Source of the DNA: Lachnospiraceae bacterium
GTDB lineage: Bacteria; Bacillota; Clostridia; Lachnospirales; Lachnospiraceae
DNA length: 32,698 bases
Direction of reading: 5' to 3'
Assembly (NCBI GenBank): GCA_017462755.1
Contig: JAFTQM010000020.1
Span: 1 to 32,698, forward strand
In this document: in pieces, positions 1-7,248 of the stretch
How positions within the stretch are numbered: the stretch's first letter is position 1
How the letters are laid out: each line of letters starts with the position of its first letter
Program-made: the position numbers and the translations under genes
The notes under the pieces: model-generated
What the model was told of the DNA's origin: nothing
Databases searched by the model: none
What the model saw: only the letters and a program-made list of their open reading frames with translations

Positions 1-562
1 CACGAACATAGAAAATGTCGTTCGAATCGGTCTCATACTCTAACCATGCACCACGATTTGGAATTACGGTACTGGAATACAGAGTCTTACCAATCTTATC
101 GTGACCAATCGCATAATATATACCAGGGGAACGTACTAACTGGCTAACAATGACACGTTCAGCACCGTTGATGACAAACGTACCTGTCTCCGTCATTAAT
201 GGCAGATCACCCATGAAAATATCATGTTCATTGATTTCGTCATTTTCTCTATTGTGAAGACGCACTCTTACCTTCAACGGAGCTGCATAAGTAGCATCTC
301 TTTCCTTACACTGCTCGATGGTATACTTTGCATCCTCTTCACAAAGCTGGAAACCTGTGAATTCAAGACTCAGCTTGCCGCTATAATCGGTAATTGGGGA
401 GATATCCTCAAAAACCTCGTTCAGACCTTCATCCAGAAACCACTGATAGGAATCCTTCTGAACTTCAATGAGATTAGGCATATCTAAGACTTCCTTCTGC
501 TTTGAGTAACTCATTCTCAAGCCTTTGCCAGCTTTGACTGGACGTATCCTGTTTTTATCCAT
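1..562 (-). CDS. rpoB: DNA-directed RNA polymerase subunit beta, N-terminal 187 residues (partial, runs off left edge)
   Basis: This is the beta subunit of RNA polymerase, which forms much of the catalytic cleft and the rifampicin pocket. The translated start [20 protein letters not shown] is followed by [17 protein letters not shown], then a segment with [32 protein letters not shown] and [13 protein letters not shown], all hallmark blocks of the bacterial beta protrusion/lobe region. The start codon is the ATG at 562..560, preceded by an AAGGGGTG ribosome binding site. The gene is intact as far as it is visible and continues beyond base 1. It has its own promoter and a leader of about 200 nt. 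Unusually, the gene upstream is an ABC exporter rather than rplL. Identification is firm. Confidence 0.97.
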   Translation of the reverse strand, partial: MDKNRIRPVKAGKGLRMSYSKQKEVLDMPNLIEVQKDSYQWFLDEGLNEVFEDISPITDYSGKLSLEFTGFQLCEEDAKYTIEQCKERDATYAAPLKVRVRLHNRENDEINEHDIFMGDLPLMTETGTFVINGAERVIVSQLVRSPGIYYAIGHDKIGKTLYSSTVIPNRGAWLEYETDSNDIFYVR

Positions 563-591
563 TGACGTTTCACCCCTTGAAATTTTTTAGG

Positions 592-632
592 TTTATTTTG
601 AACTGCTCACGCAGAAACGACCACAAAATAAA
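592..632 (-). promoter_or_regulatory. Structured element in the rpoB leader
   Basis: A 9-bp perfect outer stem (592-600 pairing with 624-632) encloses an inner CTGC/GCAG hairpin with a GTGA loop (603-614). It lies about 15-20 nt upstream of the rpoB ribosome binding site in the transcript. No U-tract follows on the minus strand, so it is not an intrinsic terminator. It overlaps the possible 12-codon leader frame. A role in translation or mRNA stability is inference. Confidence 0.45.
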
Positions 633-645
633 GTAGCCGCAACAT
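607..645 (-). CDS. Possible 12-residue leader peptide upstream of rpoB
   Basis: An ATG at 645..643 sits 5 nt after a GGGAG ribosome binding site and opens a 12-codon frame, MLRLLYFVVVSA, ending in TGA at 609..607. It lies in the rpoB leader and its stop codon falls in the GTGA loop of a hairpin, so translation would disturb that structure. The frame is too short for compositional proof. The ribosome binding site and position are the only support, and the frame may be fortuitous. Confidence 0.3.
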   Translation of the reverse strand: MLRLLYFVVVSA

Positions 646-705
646 CTTTTCTCCCAATATCTTGTAGAAAAACAAATTTTTTTGAAGATATTTTTCAAAA
701 AGACT

Positions 706-733
706 TTGCATTTTCAGCATTCTGTGGTATAAT
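706..733 (+). promoter_or_regulatory. Plus-strand promoter facing the rpoB promoter
   Basis: A -35 TTGCAT (706-711), a 16-nt spacer and a perfect -10 TATAAT (728-733) with the extended TGG lead-in point right. The predicted start is near 740, about 30 bp from the predicted rpoB start and opposite in direction. No protein-coding frame follows. Confidence 0.6.
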
Positions 734-776
734 ATTTGTATGTGAGCACATAAAACACCACAATGGTGCATCTTTC

Positions 777-805
777 ATATTAGCATAGCGTTGTCAATCT
801 GTCAA
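777..805 (-). promoter_or_regulatory. Sigma-A-type promoter for rpoB
   Basis: On the minus strand a consensus -35 TTGACA (805..800) is separated by exactly 17 nt from a -10 TAATAT (782..777). The predicted start is near 770 and gives an rpoB leader of about 208 nt. This is among the strongest promoters in the window. Its -35 lies inside the stem of a plus-strand terminator. Confidence 0.8.
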
Positions 806-828
806 GAAGAATTTGGCAGATTTTTTTT
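796..828 (+). terminator. Intrinsic terminator on the plus strand, overlapping the rpoB -35
   Basis: A 10-bp stem (796-805 with 813-822, one G-T wobble), a 7-nt loop and a run of eight T ending at 828 form a good plus-strand terminator. On the minus strand the hairpin is preceded by A and is not followed by T, so it cannot terminate the ABC transporter message. Confidence 0.65.
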
Positions 829-841
829 ATCTTATATTTTG

Positions 842-2524
842 TCACTTCAGTTCCTTCAATTCCCGATTCTGAATCTGAATTTCCCTGTCACAATACTGCA
901 ATACGGACCGACGATGGGTAATCAAAAGACAGGTCGGTGCCGGTGTCCAGTTACGGATGCCCTCCAAAACACGCAGCTCCGTTTCTTCATCCAGCGAAGA
1001 GGTCGCCTCATCAAGAATCAAAAACGGTGCCTTACGCACCAACGCTCTGGCAATCGCAATCCGCTGTGCCTGTCCCTCGGACAAACCATGTCCCTTTTCA
1101 CCGATGACGGTATCGAGACCCTTCGGCAGACTCATCACAAAATTATATGCGGCAGCGCCCCGCAGCGCTTCATACATCTCCTCTTCCGTCGCATCCAGCT
1201 TGCCCATGCGGATATTTTCCCGAATGCTGCCGCTAAAGAGCGTATTTCCCTGCGGCACATATGCAATAAACTCGCGCGCCTTCGCATTCGCCGGCTCGCA
1301 TTCTCCAAGGCTGTTATAAAATTGAATGCTTCCCATCGCGGTGTTCGTAAATGCCATAATCAACCGAATCAATGTGGTTTTTCCGACACCGGATTCTCCC
1401 ACAATGGCAGTAAACTCTCCCGGACGAAATTCAATATTCGCATCCTTTAATACCAGTTCCTCCGTATAACCGAAGGAAAGCTGCTCGACCTTCACGCCTA
1501 TGCCCTCCGGACGAATATTTTCTGTCTGCTTCTCCTCTTCCGGAAGCTTCTGCAAATCAATGATACGACCGGAGGAGGCTAAGACCGCCACAATCTTTGG
1601 TATGTATTCTGCCAGTGCAATAATCGGACCCTGCACGCGGTTTACTAACGTCAAAAACACCGACATCGTACCAAAGGTAATCTCACCGCGGGAAATACAT
1701 ATGGAACCCCATGCAAATGCCGCGATATACCCGAACTGAAAGGTCAGTCCCATGACCGTCGATGCCACCAGTCCCATTCTGCTCTTTTTTAACATCCAGT
1801 GCAACCGCTCATCTCTTAACGCTGTCAGACGATTTTCCGAATACTCCTCCGCGCAAAAGGATTTTACAATCAAGATATTTGCCAGACTTTCCTGTACAAA
1901 CGAGCGATACTTTGACTCCGATTCCTGCACCTTGATTTGAAGCAGCTTCAACCGCTTTCCCAGCCAAAGACTGCTTATCGCCGCAATCGGTGCAATCACC
2001 AGTGACGCACACGCCAAACGCCAGTCAAAATACGCCAGTGTACAAAAGGTCGCCACCAGCTCAATGCTCAACCGGATGATTGCAGGTATTGTCGATGAAA
2101 TTCCTTCCGCTACAATTCCCACGTCAGAAGTAAGACGCGTCATCAAATCACCGGTATGATACTTCATAATCTCCAGCCAGTTGGTATCCAGCACCTTGGT
2201 ATAAACCTGCTTTCGAATACCAAATGCGAATTTTTCATTTACAATAACAACCACCAGCGTGGATATTACGGAAAACACCTGACTAATCAGCACCACCAGC
2301 ACATACAGCAGTACCGTATTCATTACTTCGCCGCCGCCGCTCGCCTTATCAATCATTTCCTTTCCGATTAACGATAAGCCGATGGACGCAAACGTCGTCG
2401 CAATTCCCAACAGCATAATCAGAATCAGCTGCGGAATATATGGCTTCGAATATCGAATCAACCATTTCATATAACGGGATTGATTTTCCCAATCACCAAA
2501 GAACCGTTTTATCTTATCCAGCAT
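842..2524 (-). CDS. ABC exporter, fused membrane and ATPase domains (560 aa)
   Basis: A half-transporter that would work as a dimer in the cytoplasmic membrane to export a substrate with ATP hydrolysis. Residues about 30-320 form the six-helix exporter domain. The ATPase follows: Walker A GESGVGKT (376-383), Q-loop Gln425, signature LSEGQ (481-485, in place of the usual LSGGQ), Walker B LILDE (502-506) and H-loop His537. There is no N-terminal C39 peptidase domain, so it does not process a leader itself. An ATG preceded by GAGG sets the start. It is the last gene of the polysaccharide operon, 32 nt after the B2-like gene, a pairing typical of lasso and related peptide clusters. A lipid-linked glycan is an alternative substrate. 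No terminator follows it. Confidence 0.85.
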   Translation of the reverse strand: MLDKIKRFFGDWENQSRYMKWLIRYSKPYIPQLILIMLLGIATTFASIGLSLIGKEMIDKASGGGEVMNTVLLYVLVVLISQVFSVISTLVVVIVNEKFAFGIRKQVYTKVLDTNWLEIMKYHTGDLMTRLTSDVGIVAEGISSTIPAIIRLSIELVATFCTLAYFDWRLACASLVIAPIAAISSLWLGKRLKLLQIKVQESESKYRSFVQESLANILIVKSFCAEEYSENRLTALRDERLHWMLKKSRMGLVASTVMGLTFQFGYIAAFAWGSICISRGEITFGTMSVFLTLVNRVQGPIIALAEYIPKIVAVLASSGRIIDLQKLPEEEKQTENIRPEGIGVKVEQLSFGYTEELVLKDANIEFRPGEFTAIVGESGVGKTTLIRLIMAFTNTAMGSIQFYNSLGECEPANAKAREFIAYVPQGNTLFSGSIRENIRMGKLDATEEEMYEALRGAAAYNFVMSLPKGLDTVIGEKGHGLSEGQAQRIAIARALVRKAPFLILDEATSSLDEETELRVLEGIRNWTPAPTCLLITHRRSVLQYCDREIQIQNRELKELK

Positions 2525-2556
2525 TTGCTACCTCATTTCTGCGTTGTCTTTTCGCA

Positions 2557-2991
2557 TTACGCCCTGAATTTATCTACCACTGCATAGCCCTGTCCGTCTC
2601 CGCCGGTTACAAAAAGCCTGCCGCAGCGCAGCCATGCATGTGCAATCATCGTTCCGTCTTTCTCTAAGCCACAGCCCAGATACAACGTCGTCTCTATCTT
2701 CTTTTTCCGCAGCAGCCGCTGTGCCGTCAAGGCACGCACCAGACATTTGCTTTCCCAGCGTGTCTTATTGCACACCTGATTCACTGCATAGGCTACCTTT
2801 TTTGCATAGCGGTACTCCTGCAACGTCGCTTCCTCCGGTGATTCCTCGCCTTCTGCGCCCCACTTGGCATTCAGCTTCTTGCTCTTTTTGTGCAGTATCT
2901 GAAACCGATATATCGCCGAATACATCCACGCCTTCAGCGTCAGGGTTTTATGTTCATTATAGCGGATAAACCGATATATTCTGCCAAACAT
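2557..2991 (-). CDS. Lasso-peptide B2-like transglutaminase-fold protein (144 aa)
   Basis: It resembles the B2 family (Transglut_core3), the cysteine proteases that remove leader peptides from lasso precursors. The probable catalytic residues are Cys83 in SKCLVRAL and His118 in AHAWLR; Asp132 in GGDGQGY is a candidate third member. The length is usual for a B2 protein. The gene starts exactly where the VanZ-like gene stops (TAG directly followed by ATG), implying coupled translation, and an ABC exporter follows. The usual partner B1 (PqqD/RRE) is encoded about 19 kb away on the other strand, and no lasso cyclase is present. Family assignment is good. The substrate is unknown, and it could act on a peptide or have been recruited for polysaccharide-linked chemistry. 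Confidence 0.8.
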   Translation of the reverse strand: MFGRIYRFIRYNEHKTLTLKAWMYSAIYRFQILHKKSKKLNAKWGAEGEESPEEATLQEYRYAKKVAYAVNQVCNKTRWESKCLVRALTAQRLLRKKKIETTLYLGCGLEKDGTMIAHAWLRCGRLFVTGGDGQGYAVVDKFRA

Positions 2992-3579
2992 CTATTCCTC
3001 TGCCTCCCGTTTCTTCCTTTGCTCTGCCAGCCGTTTCTGAACCGCAATCATACACAAGGCACCCAACACACCGCCTACCGTATTGGTTTCCAAATCCACC
3101 AGCTCCACATAGCCGCACTGCAGCATATACTGCTGCAGCTCAATGCTAAAGCTCATCAAAAAGCTGTAGCATGCTGTCATCAGAATCCTTCGCCAGCCCT
3201 TTTCCCTGTCCTGCAGCAGCAGAATCATCGCACCAAAGGGCAGAAAAAAGACCACATTCAGCAGATTTGCCGTATTGTCATCCATATTGCTTCCAAACCA
3301 CAAAAGATTGGTCCGCACAATACGTTCCGGCATTCGGATACGTCCCTGCACCGCAAGCACCCACATAAAAATAGCGTACATACCGAGCAGAATCACCAGA
3401 AGTTCTTTGCGAAGATTGCGCTTTTCTCTGCACAGCCTTGCTTTTATTAACGCCACCAGCTGTACTACAATAATCAGCATTACCCAAAGCTCGACCAGCC
3501 CCATGAACTCGATGTGTCCCATCTCTTTCTCACTCATTTTTATCAGGCTCGCCCAGAACTTGTTCCAAAATTCACTCAT
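2992..3579 (-). CDS. VanZ-like membrane protein (195 aa)
   Basis: A small membrane protein with hydrophobic segments near residues 27-45, 60-80, 107-123 and 165-180. The central block NLLNVVFFLPFGAM, then SIELQQYMLQCGYVELVDLETN and GGVLG, matches the VanZ-like signature (conserved Glu, Gln, Asp, Asn and Gly). VanZ proteins are associated with teicoplanin resistance and are common in Firmicute envelope loci; their biochemical activity is not settled. The protein ends in a charged tail. It abuts the B2-like gene with no spacer and follows the GT2/pyruvyltransferase gene by 26 nt, so it belongs to the same operon. Confidence 0.8.
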   Translation of the reverse strand: MSEFWNKFWASLIKMSEKEMGHIEFMGLVELWVMLIIVVQLVALIKARLCREKRNLRKELLVILLGMYAIFMWVLAVQGRIRMPERIVRTNLLWFGSNMDDNTANLLNVVFFLPFGAMILLLQDREKGWRRILMTACYSFLMSFSIELQQYMLQCGYVELVDLETNTVGGVLGALCMIAVQKRLAEQRKKREAEE

Positions 3580-3605
3580 TCCCTTGGTCCCTCTATCTCT
3601 TTCAA

Positions 3606-5639
3606 CTACAATATTTGTTCATCAATCTTTTTGAACTCATCACTAAAATCCGTTTTACAAACAGGCTCCGGGATGTTATCCATACCGTTCAAAAACTGCT
3701 CCACTGCTTCTATGTTCTCGCAATAATACAAATAATCGCACTTTGCCAGTGTACGATACGTCTCATATACTTTATGATGATTATTTCCAAGTACAATGCA
3801 TGGTGTTTTGGTAATCAAACTAAAAATCATTCCATGGAGGCGGTCCGTAATTACAAGACGAGCTTTTGCAAAAGTAGCCCATTTTTCTAATAATACCGAC
3901 TCCCGCTCTTCCATTTGCAGTTCCTTGGCTGCTATGGTATCCGTTACTCTTACCTGCTTCGCATTCTTCTTCGCAATTTCATACAGCTGCTGCTTCTGCT
4001 TACTGTTTAACGCACTTTCTTTATCCGAACGCAAACAAAGTAAAATATCCTTTCTTGCTTCCGTATTCAGATTTCCTTTATCTAACGATACAACAATATC
4101 TACCATCTCTACTACCGGATTTGAAAACATCGCTTTCATAATCTCGGCCGAACGATGGTCTCTTGCAAAAATCGTCAAATCTTTGCACGCAGAATAAACC
4201 TTTTTCATTTCCTCCGCTGTTTTTCTGCCTTGCTCATCCTCCGACAAATAGATGGTTTGCGGAAAAACGATGATTTTATTTTTGCCAAAAGCACGCAATA
4301 CTTTATTTCGGAATTCTTCCGCAAACGGATAAAGACTTCCCATATTTCCGCCGCCCTGACAAAAAATCACATCCTCTGCAGAAATCTGCTTTTTCAATGA
4401 CGGAATCACTTCCGGTGTTTTCCAGCCGTCAATCACAAATAACTGATATTCCGGATGCCGCTGTACAAATGCCTCCAGATACGCCTGTATTGCATACGCA
4501 ATTGCATGATCACCTAAGTTATCAAAGCACGGCAGCTCAAAAGCCACCAGTCTTTTTGTTTTGCCTGCAGACAAAGAAAAATCATACGGCGTTGTAAACC
4601 GGGCCTTCACTTTCTTCACTGCCTTCTTCGCCAGCCGTATTCCCTTTGCCATTTTCCTTCCGTATTTGTTATACGCTAAATATTTTTTGTAGACCTTCGG
4701 TGAGCCTGCATAAACGCGAAGCAGCTTTTTATCTTTCTCTGCAATAAGCGGATTTTGCAAAATCTCCGGTTCATAGTTCAGTAACAGCTCCCGCAAATAA
4801 CCGCTTTCTTCTTCCTTGCCTACTTTATGCGCAAACCGAATACAGGTATAAATATACGGCAGCATCCCCGCAACTGCCCATTCCTTTAACCTCTGATTGC
4901 GCTTTTTTTCATAAAACTCACAGCGCTCCTGATGCGCCTGCACAATATCTTTACAATTCCGATACCACTTTTCATCCGAGCTATTCCGAAACGAAATACT
5001 GTCTTCTCTTATCTGATAAAAATACAGATAGTCCGGAATCCAACAAATCGTTTTCGCCTTATCAAACAGAAGATAGGTTGTAGCTATATCCTCAAAATTT
5101 CTGCGATACGGATATCGAATTCCTTCGAACACTTCTCTGGTATACAGCTTGTTCCAGGCATAATTTTTCATATCCTTATCCTGCAGCAGCAACAGCTGTG
5201 CCTCTTCTCCGGAAAGAATTTTCATCTCATCCCGCGGTGCTTCTTCCATCACCAGCTTCTCGCCCTGCTCCGTATAAAGTCCGCATACCACAATATCGGC
5301 CCGGCACTTTACTGCTGCCCGGTACAATTTTTCGTACATATCGTCCTGTACATAATCGTCACTATCCACAAAACCTATATATTTGCCTTTTGCAACCTCT
5401 AGCCCTGCATTTCTTGCATCGGACAAACCACCATTTTCTTTATGAATTACCAGGATTCTATCATCTTTTGCCGCATACTCATCACATATCACAGGACAGT
5501 TATCCGGAGAACCGTCATCCACTAGAATAATTTCCAAATTCGGATATGTCTGGCGCAGCAGTGAATCGACGCATCTATGAATATATTCTTCCACCTTATA
5601 CACCGGGACAATAATTGTAATCAAATCCTGTTGATTCAT
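3606..5639 (-). CDS. Bifunctional GT2 glycosyltransferase / polysaccharide pyruvyltransferase (677 aa)
   Basis: Two enzymes in one chain. Residues 1 to about 230 form a GT-A family 2 transferase, with VPVYKVEEYI, nucleotide-binding DDGS (41-44), GLSDARNAG (71-79) and the metal-binding DSDD (92-95). A basic linker rich in Lys and Arg (about 320-348) leads to a polysaccharide pyruvyltransferase domain (about 360-650) with NLGDHAI (374-380), GGGNMG (429-434) and TDRLHGM (598-604). The first domain would add a sugar and the second would place a pyruvate ketal on a sugar, giving the polymer negative charge. It lies between wzx and the VanZ-like gene. The fusion is continuous with no stop between domains. 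Sugar specificity cannot be read from sequence. Confidence 0.88.
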   Translation of the reverse strand: MNQQDLITIIVPVYKVEEYIHRCVDSLLRQTYPNLEIILVDDGSPDNCPVICDEYAAKDDRILVIHKENGGLSDARNAGLEVAKGKYIGFVDSDDYVQDDMYEKLYRAAVKCRADIVVCGLYTEQGEKLVMEEAPRDEMKILSGEEAQLLLLQDKDMKNYAWNKLYTREVFEGIRYPYRRNFEDIATTYLLFDKAKTICWIPDYLYFYQIREDSISFRNSSDEKWYRNCKDIVQAHQERCEFYEKKRNQRLKEWAVAGMLPYIYTCIRFAHKVGKEEESGYLRELLLNYEPEILQNPLIAEKDKKLLRVYAGSPKVYKKYLAYNKYGRKMAKGIRLAKKAVKKVKARFTTPYDFSLSAGKTKRLVAFELPCFDNLGDHAIAYAIQAYLEAFVQRHPEYQLFVIDGWKTPEVIPSLKKQISAEDVIFCQGGGNMGSLYPFAEEFRNKVLRAFGKNKIIVFPQTIYLSEDEQGRKTAEEMKKVYSACKDLTIFARDHRSAEIMKAMFSNPVVEMVDIVVSLDKGNLNTEARKDILLCLRSDKESALNSKQKQQLYEIAKKNAKQVRVTDTIAAKELQMEERESVLLEKWATFAKARLVITDRLHGMIFSLITKTPCIVLGNNHHKVYETYRTLAKCDYLYYCENIEAVEQFLNGMDNIPEPVCKTDFSDEFKKIDEQIL

Positions 5640-5696
5640 TCTATACTTCCTCTCTTCCGCTCTTTTCTTTTACAGAATAGAAACAGCATTTACCTA

Positions 5697-7226
5697 TCAG
5701 CCTTTTCTCAATAAAACAGCCTTTGCTTTTCTCCAGATTATCCGGAAGCCTTCTGTTCTGCAATATGCAAGCATGAAAATCACACCACAAATTCCGCCAA
5801 TGATAACTCCCTTGATAATCAATGTTCCCCAATTCGTTGCTACAAACTCTTTGCTTACAAAAGATAATCCATAAACGGATAAAGCTACCAAGCACAGATT
5901 CTTTATTAAAGAACCATAATACCCCGATACCTTGCTTCCCAAATATTCTTTGAACAGAAGCTTAGGCTCGTACCAAAAATAAGTAGACAATCTGGCAACC
6001 GCAGATGCAAAAATAATTCCTGTAATTCCCCACAAATGTCCGAAAATAATCGACAAAACAATGTTCAATACAGCTCCCGTCAACATAATATATTTAGTTT
6101 TTATGTATAAGCCCGCTGCATCACGGAATGTCCATAATGGTTGCAAAACACAAGCCAGATAGGTGTTTAGGGTAATTGCCAGTACCGTAACCGTAGAAAG
6201 CGCAAAGCTCTCGCCCAACCATACCTTCACAAAATCATTTGCCATCAAACAAAACACACTGCTGATGACACCGCAGAAAATAAAGCTTGCAGATTGCATT
6301 GCATTAAATATTTCCAATCGCTTTGCCTGCGTTTCTTTTACAATCAAATTTCCGATGCTTGCCGTAAGCGCCGAAAAAACAATCTGCTCTAATAAAAGCA
6401 GCTTACTGCTGACCATCAGATAATTGGAATACACACCAACCATCGCGGTGCCTACAATAACAGAAATCAATATATTATCCGTTGCAGTAAATAAAGTTGT
6501 GCTCATCTTGTAAATGAACACCGATTTCATGTTAGCTATAATACCGTTTGTTACTTCTTTGTTTACCTTCTGTATCAGCTCTTTTTTGCGCAAAAACGGA
6601 AACTCTTTTTCCGTCCTTTGAGATGCTATAAAATTAATTATAAACTGCGCAATCACACCTATTGCCAGATACAACACGTAGTTTTTGGTAATCCAAAGCA
6701 AGACCATTTGCAAGACCACTTTTAATACAGAAAACAGCATTCGGATTTTCACAATCATATAATCCTTTTGGTCTGCAGTCAGTATGGTCGTTTTATAAAC
6801 GAAAAGATAAGATATTACCACATTCGCAAGCGCAAACAGATAATATACTTCCAAAAGCGGAATGTCCTGTTCCGTATTTACCAGATAATCCAAAAACGGA
6901 ATGCAGGCAAGTCCCAATATCAATACCACTAACGCGATTACATTGTAAATCTTTTTATAAAAATCTACCAAGGAAATCAGCTGTCGTTCATCCCGCTCTG
7001 CCAAGGGCTTATAAAAGCTGTAAGCCATCGCAGTGTTAAAGCCTAAATCCGCCATAGACAGCAATGTCAGTACATCCGAAAAAATACCGTTCAAACCCAA
7101 ATATTCTCTTCCCAATACCTGAATAAAAACCGTACGCGATACAAAGCTCAAAATCAGCGTAACTGCCTGATATATAAAGCCCATAACCATATTCTGCGCC
7201 GATTTCTTCACTCGTCCGTCCTTCAT
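5697..7226 (-). CDS. Wzx-type polysaccharide flippase (509 aa)
   Basis: A multi-pass membrane protein of the polysaccharide transporter (PST/MATE-like) family, expected to flip undecaprenyl-linked repeat units across the cytoplasmic membrane. The N-terminus carries the typical pattern FVSRTVFIQVLGREYLGLNG, followed by about 12-14 hydrophobic segments and charged loops such as the YKPLAERDERQ region. Length is normal. The start ATG follows AAGGG at 8 nt. It lies between the NTP_transf_5 gene and the GT2/pyruvyltransferase gene in the operon, which also has a Wzy-like polymerase and a Wzz/kinase, so the locus has the three core parts of a Wzx/Wzy pathway. Confidence 0.9.
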   Translation of the reverse strand: MKDGRVKKSAQNMVMGFIYQAVTLILSFVSRTVFIQVLGREYLGLNGIFSDVLTLLSMADLGFNTAMAYSFYKPLAERDERQLISLVDFYKKIYNVIALVVLILGLACIPFLDYLVNTEQDIPLLEVYYLFALANVVISYLFVYKTTILTADQKDYMIVKIRMLFSVLKVVLQMVLLWITKNYVLYLAIGVIAQFIINFIASQRTEKEFPFLRKKELIQKVNKEVTNGIIANMKSVFIYKMSTTLFTATDNILISVIVGTAMVGVYSNYLMVSSKLLLLEQIVFSALTASIGNLIVKETQAKRLEIFNAMQSASFIFCGVISSVFCLMANDFVKVWLGESFALSTVTVLAITLNTYLACVLQPLWTFRDAAGLYIKTKYIMLTGAVLNIVLSIIFGHLWGITGIIFASAVARLSTYFWYEPKLLFKEYLGSKVSGYYGSLIKNLCLVALSVYGLSFVSKEFVATNWGTLIIKGVIIGGICGVIFMLAYCRTEGFRIIWRKAKAVLLRKG

Positions 7227-7248
7227 CTGTACTGCCCTTCCTTGCTAC

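Larger units (their letters stand above)
740..828 (+). ncRNA. Candidate short antisense RNA overlapping the rpoB transcription start
   Basis: The interval runs from the predicted plus-strand start to a plus-strand intrinsic terminator, giving an RNA of roughly 90 nt. Three hairpins are visible: TATGT/ACATA (739-752), CACCA/TGGTG (756-768) and the terminator stem (796-822). It would be complementary to about the first 30 nt of the rpoB leader and would cross the rpoB promoter. No coding frame of note lies inside. The RNA is inferred from promoter and terminator alone. Confidence 0.4.

Noticed and set aside
796-828. Hairpin considered as the terminator of the exporter gene.
   Set aside because: On the minus strand no U-tract follows it; the T run belongs to the plus strand.
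791-1450. Long plus-strand open frame opposite the exporter gene.
   Set aside because: It is antisense to the ATPase motifs of a clear ABC exporter, has no ribosome binding site and shows no recognisable domain. The same reasoning disposes of the other plus-strand frames opposite minus-strand genes.
2525-2556. A 9-codon frame (MRKDNAEMR) overlapping the B2-like stop, considered as a precursor peptide.
   Set aside because: Far too short for a leader plus core peptide. It contains only the spacer and the exporter's ribosome binding site.
5641-5895. Minus-strand frame of 84 codons in another phase within the wzx gene.
   Set aside because: It overlaps the flippase's C-terminal membrane segments and has no family features.
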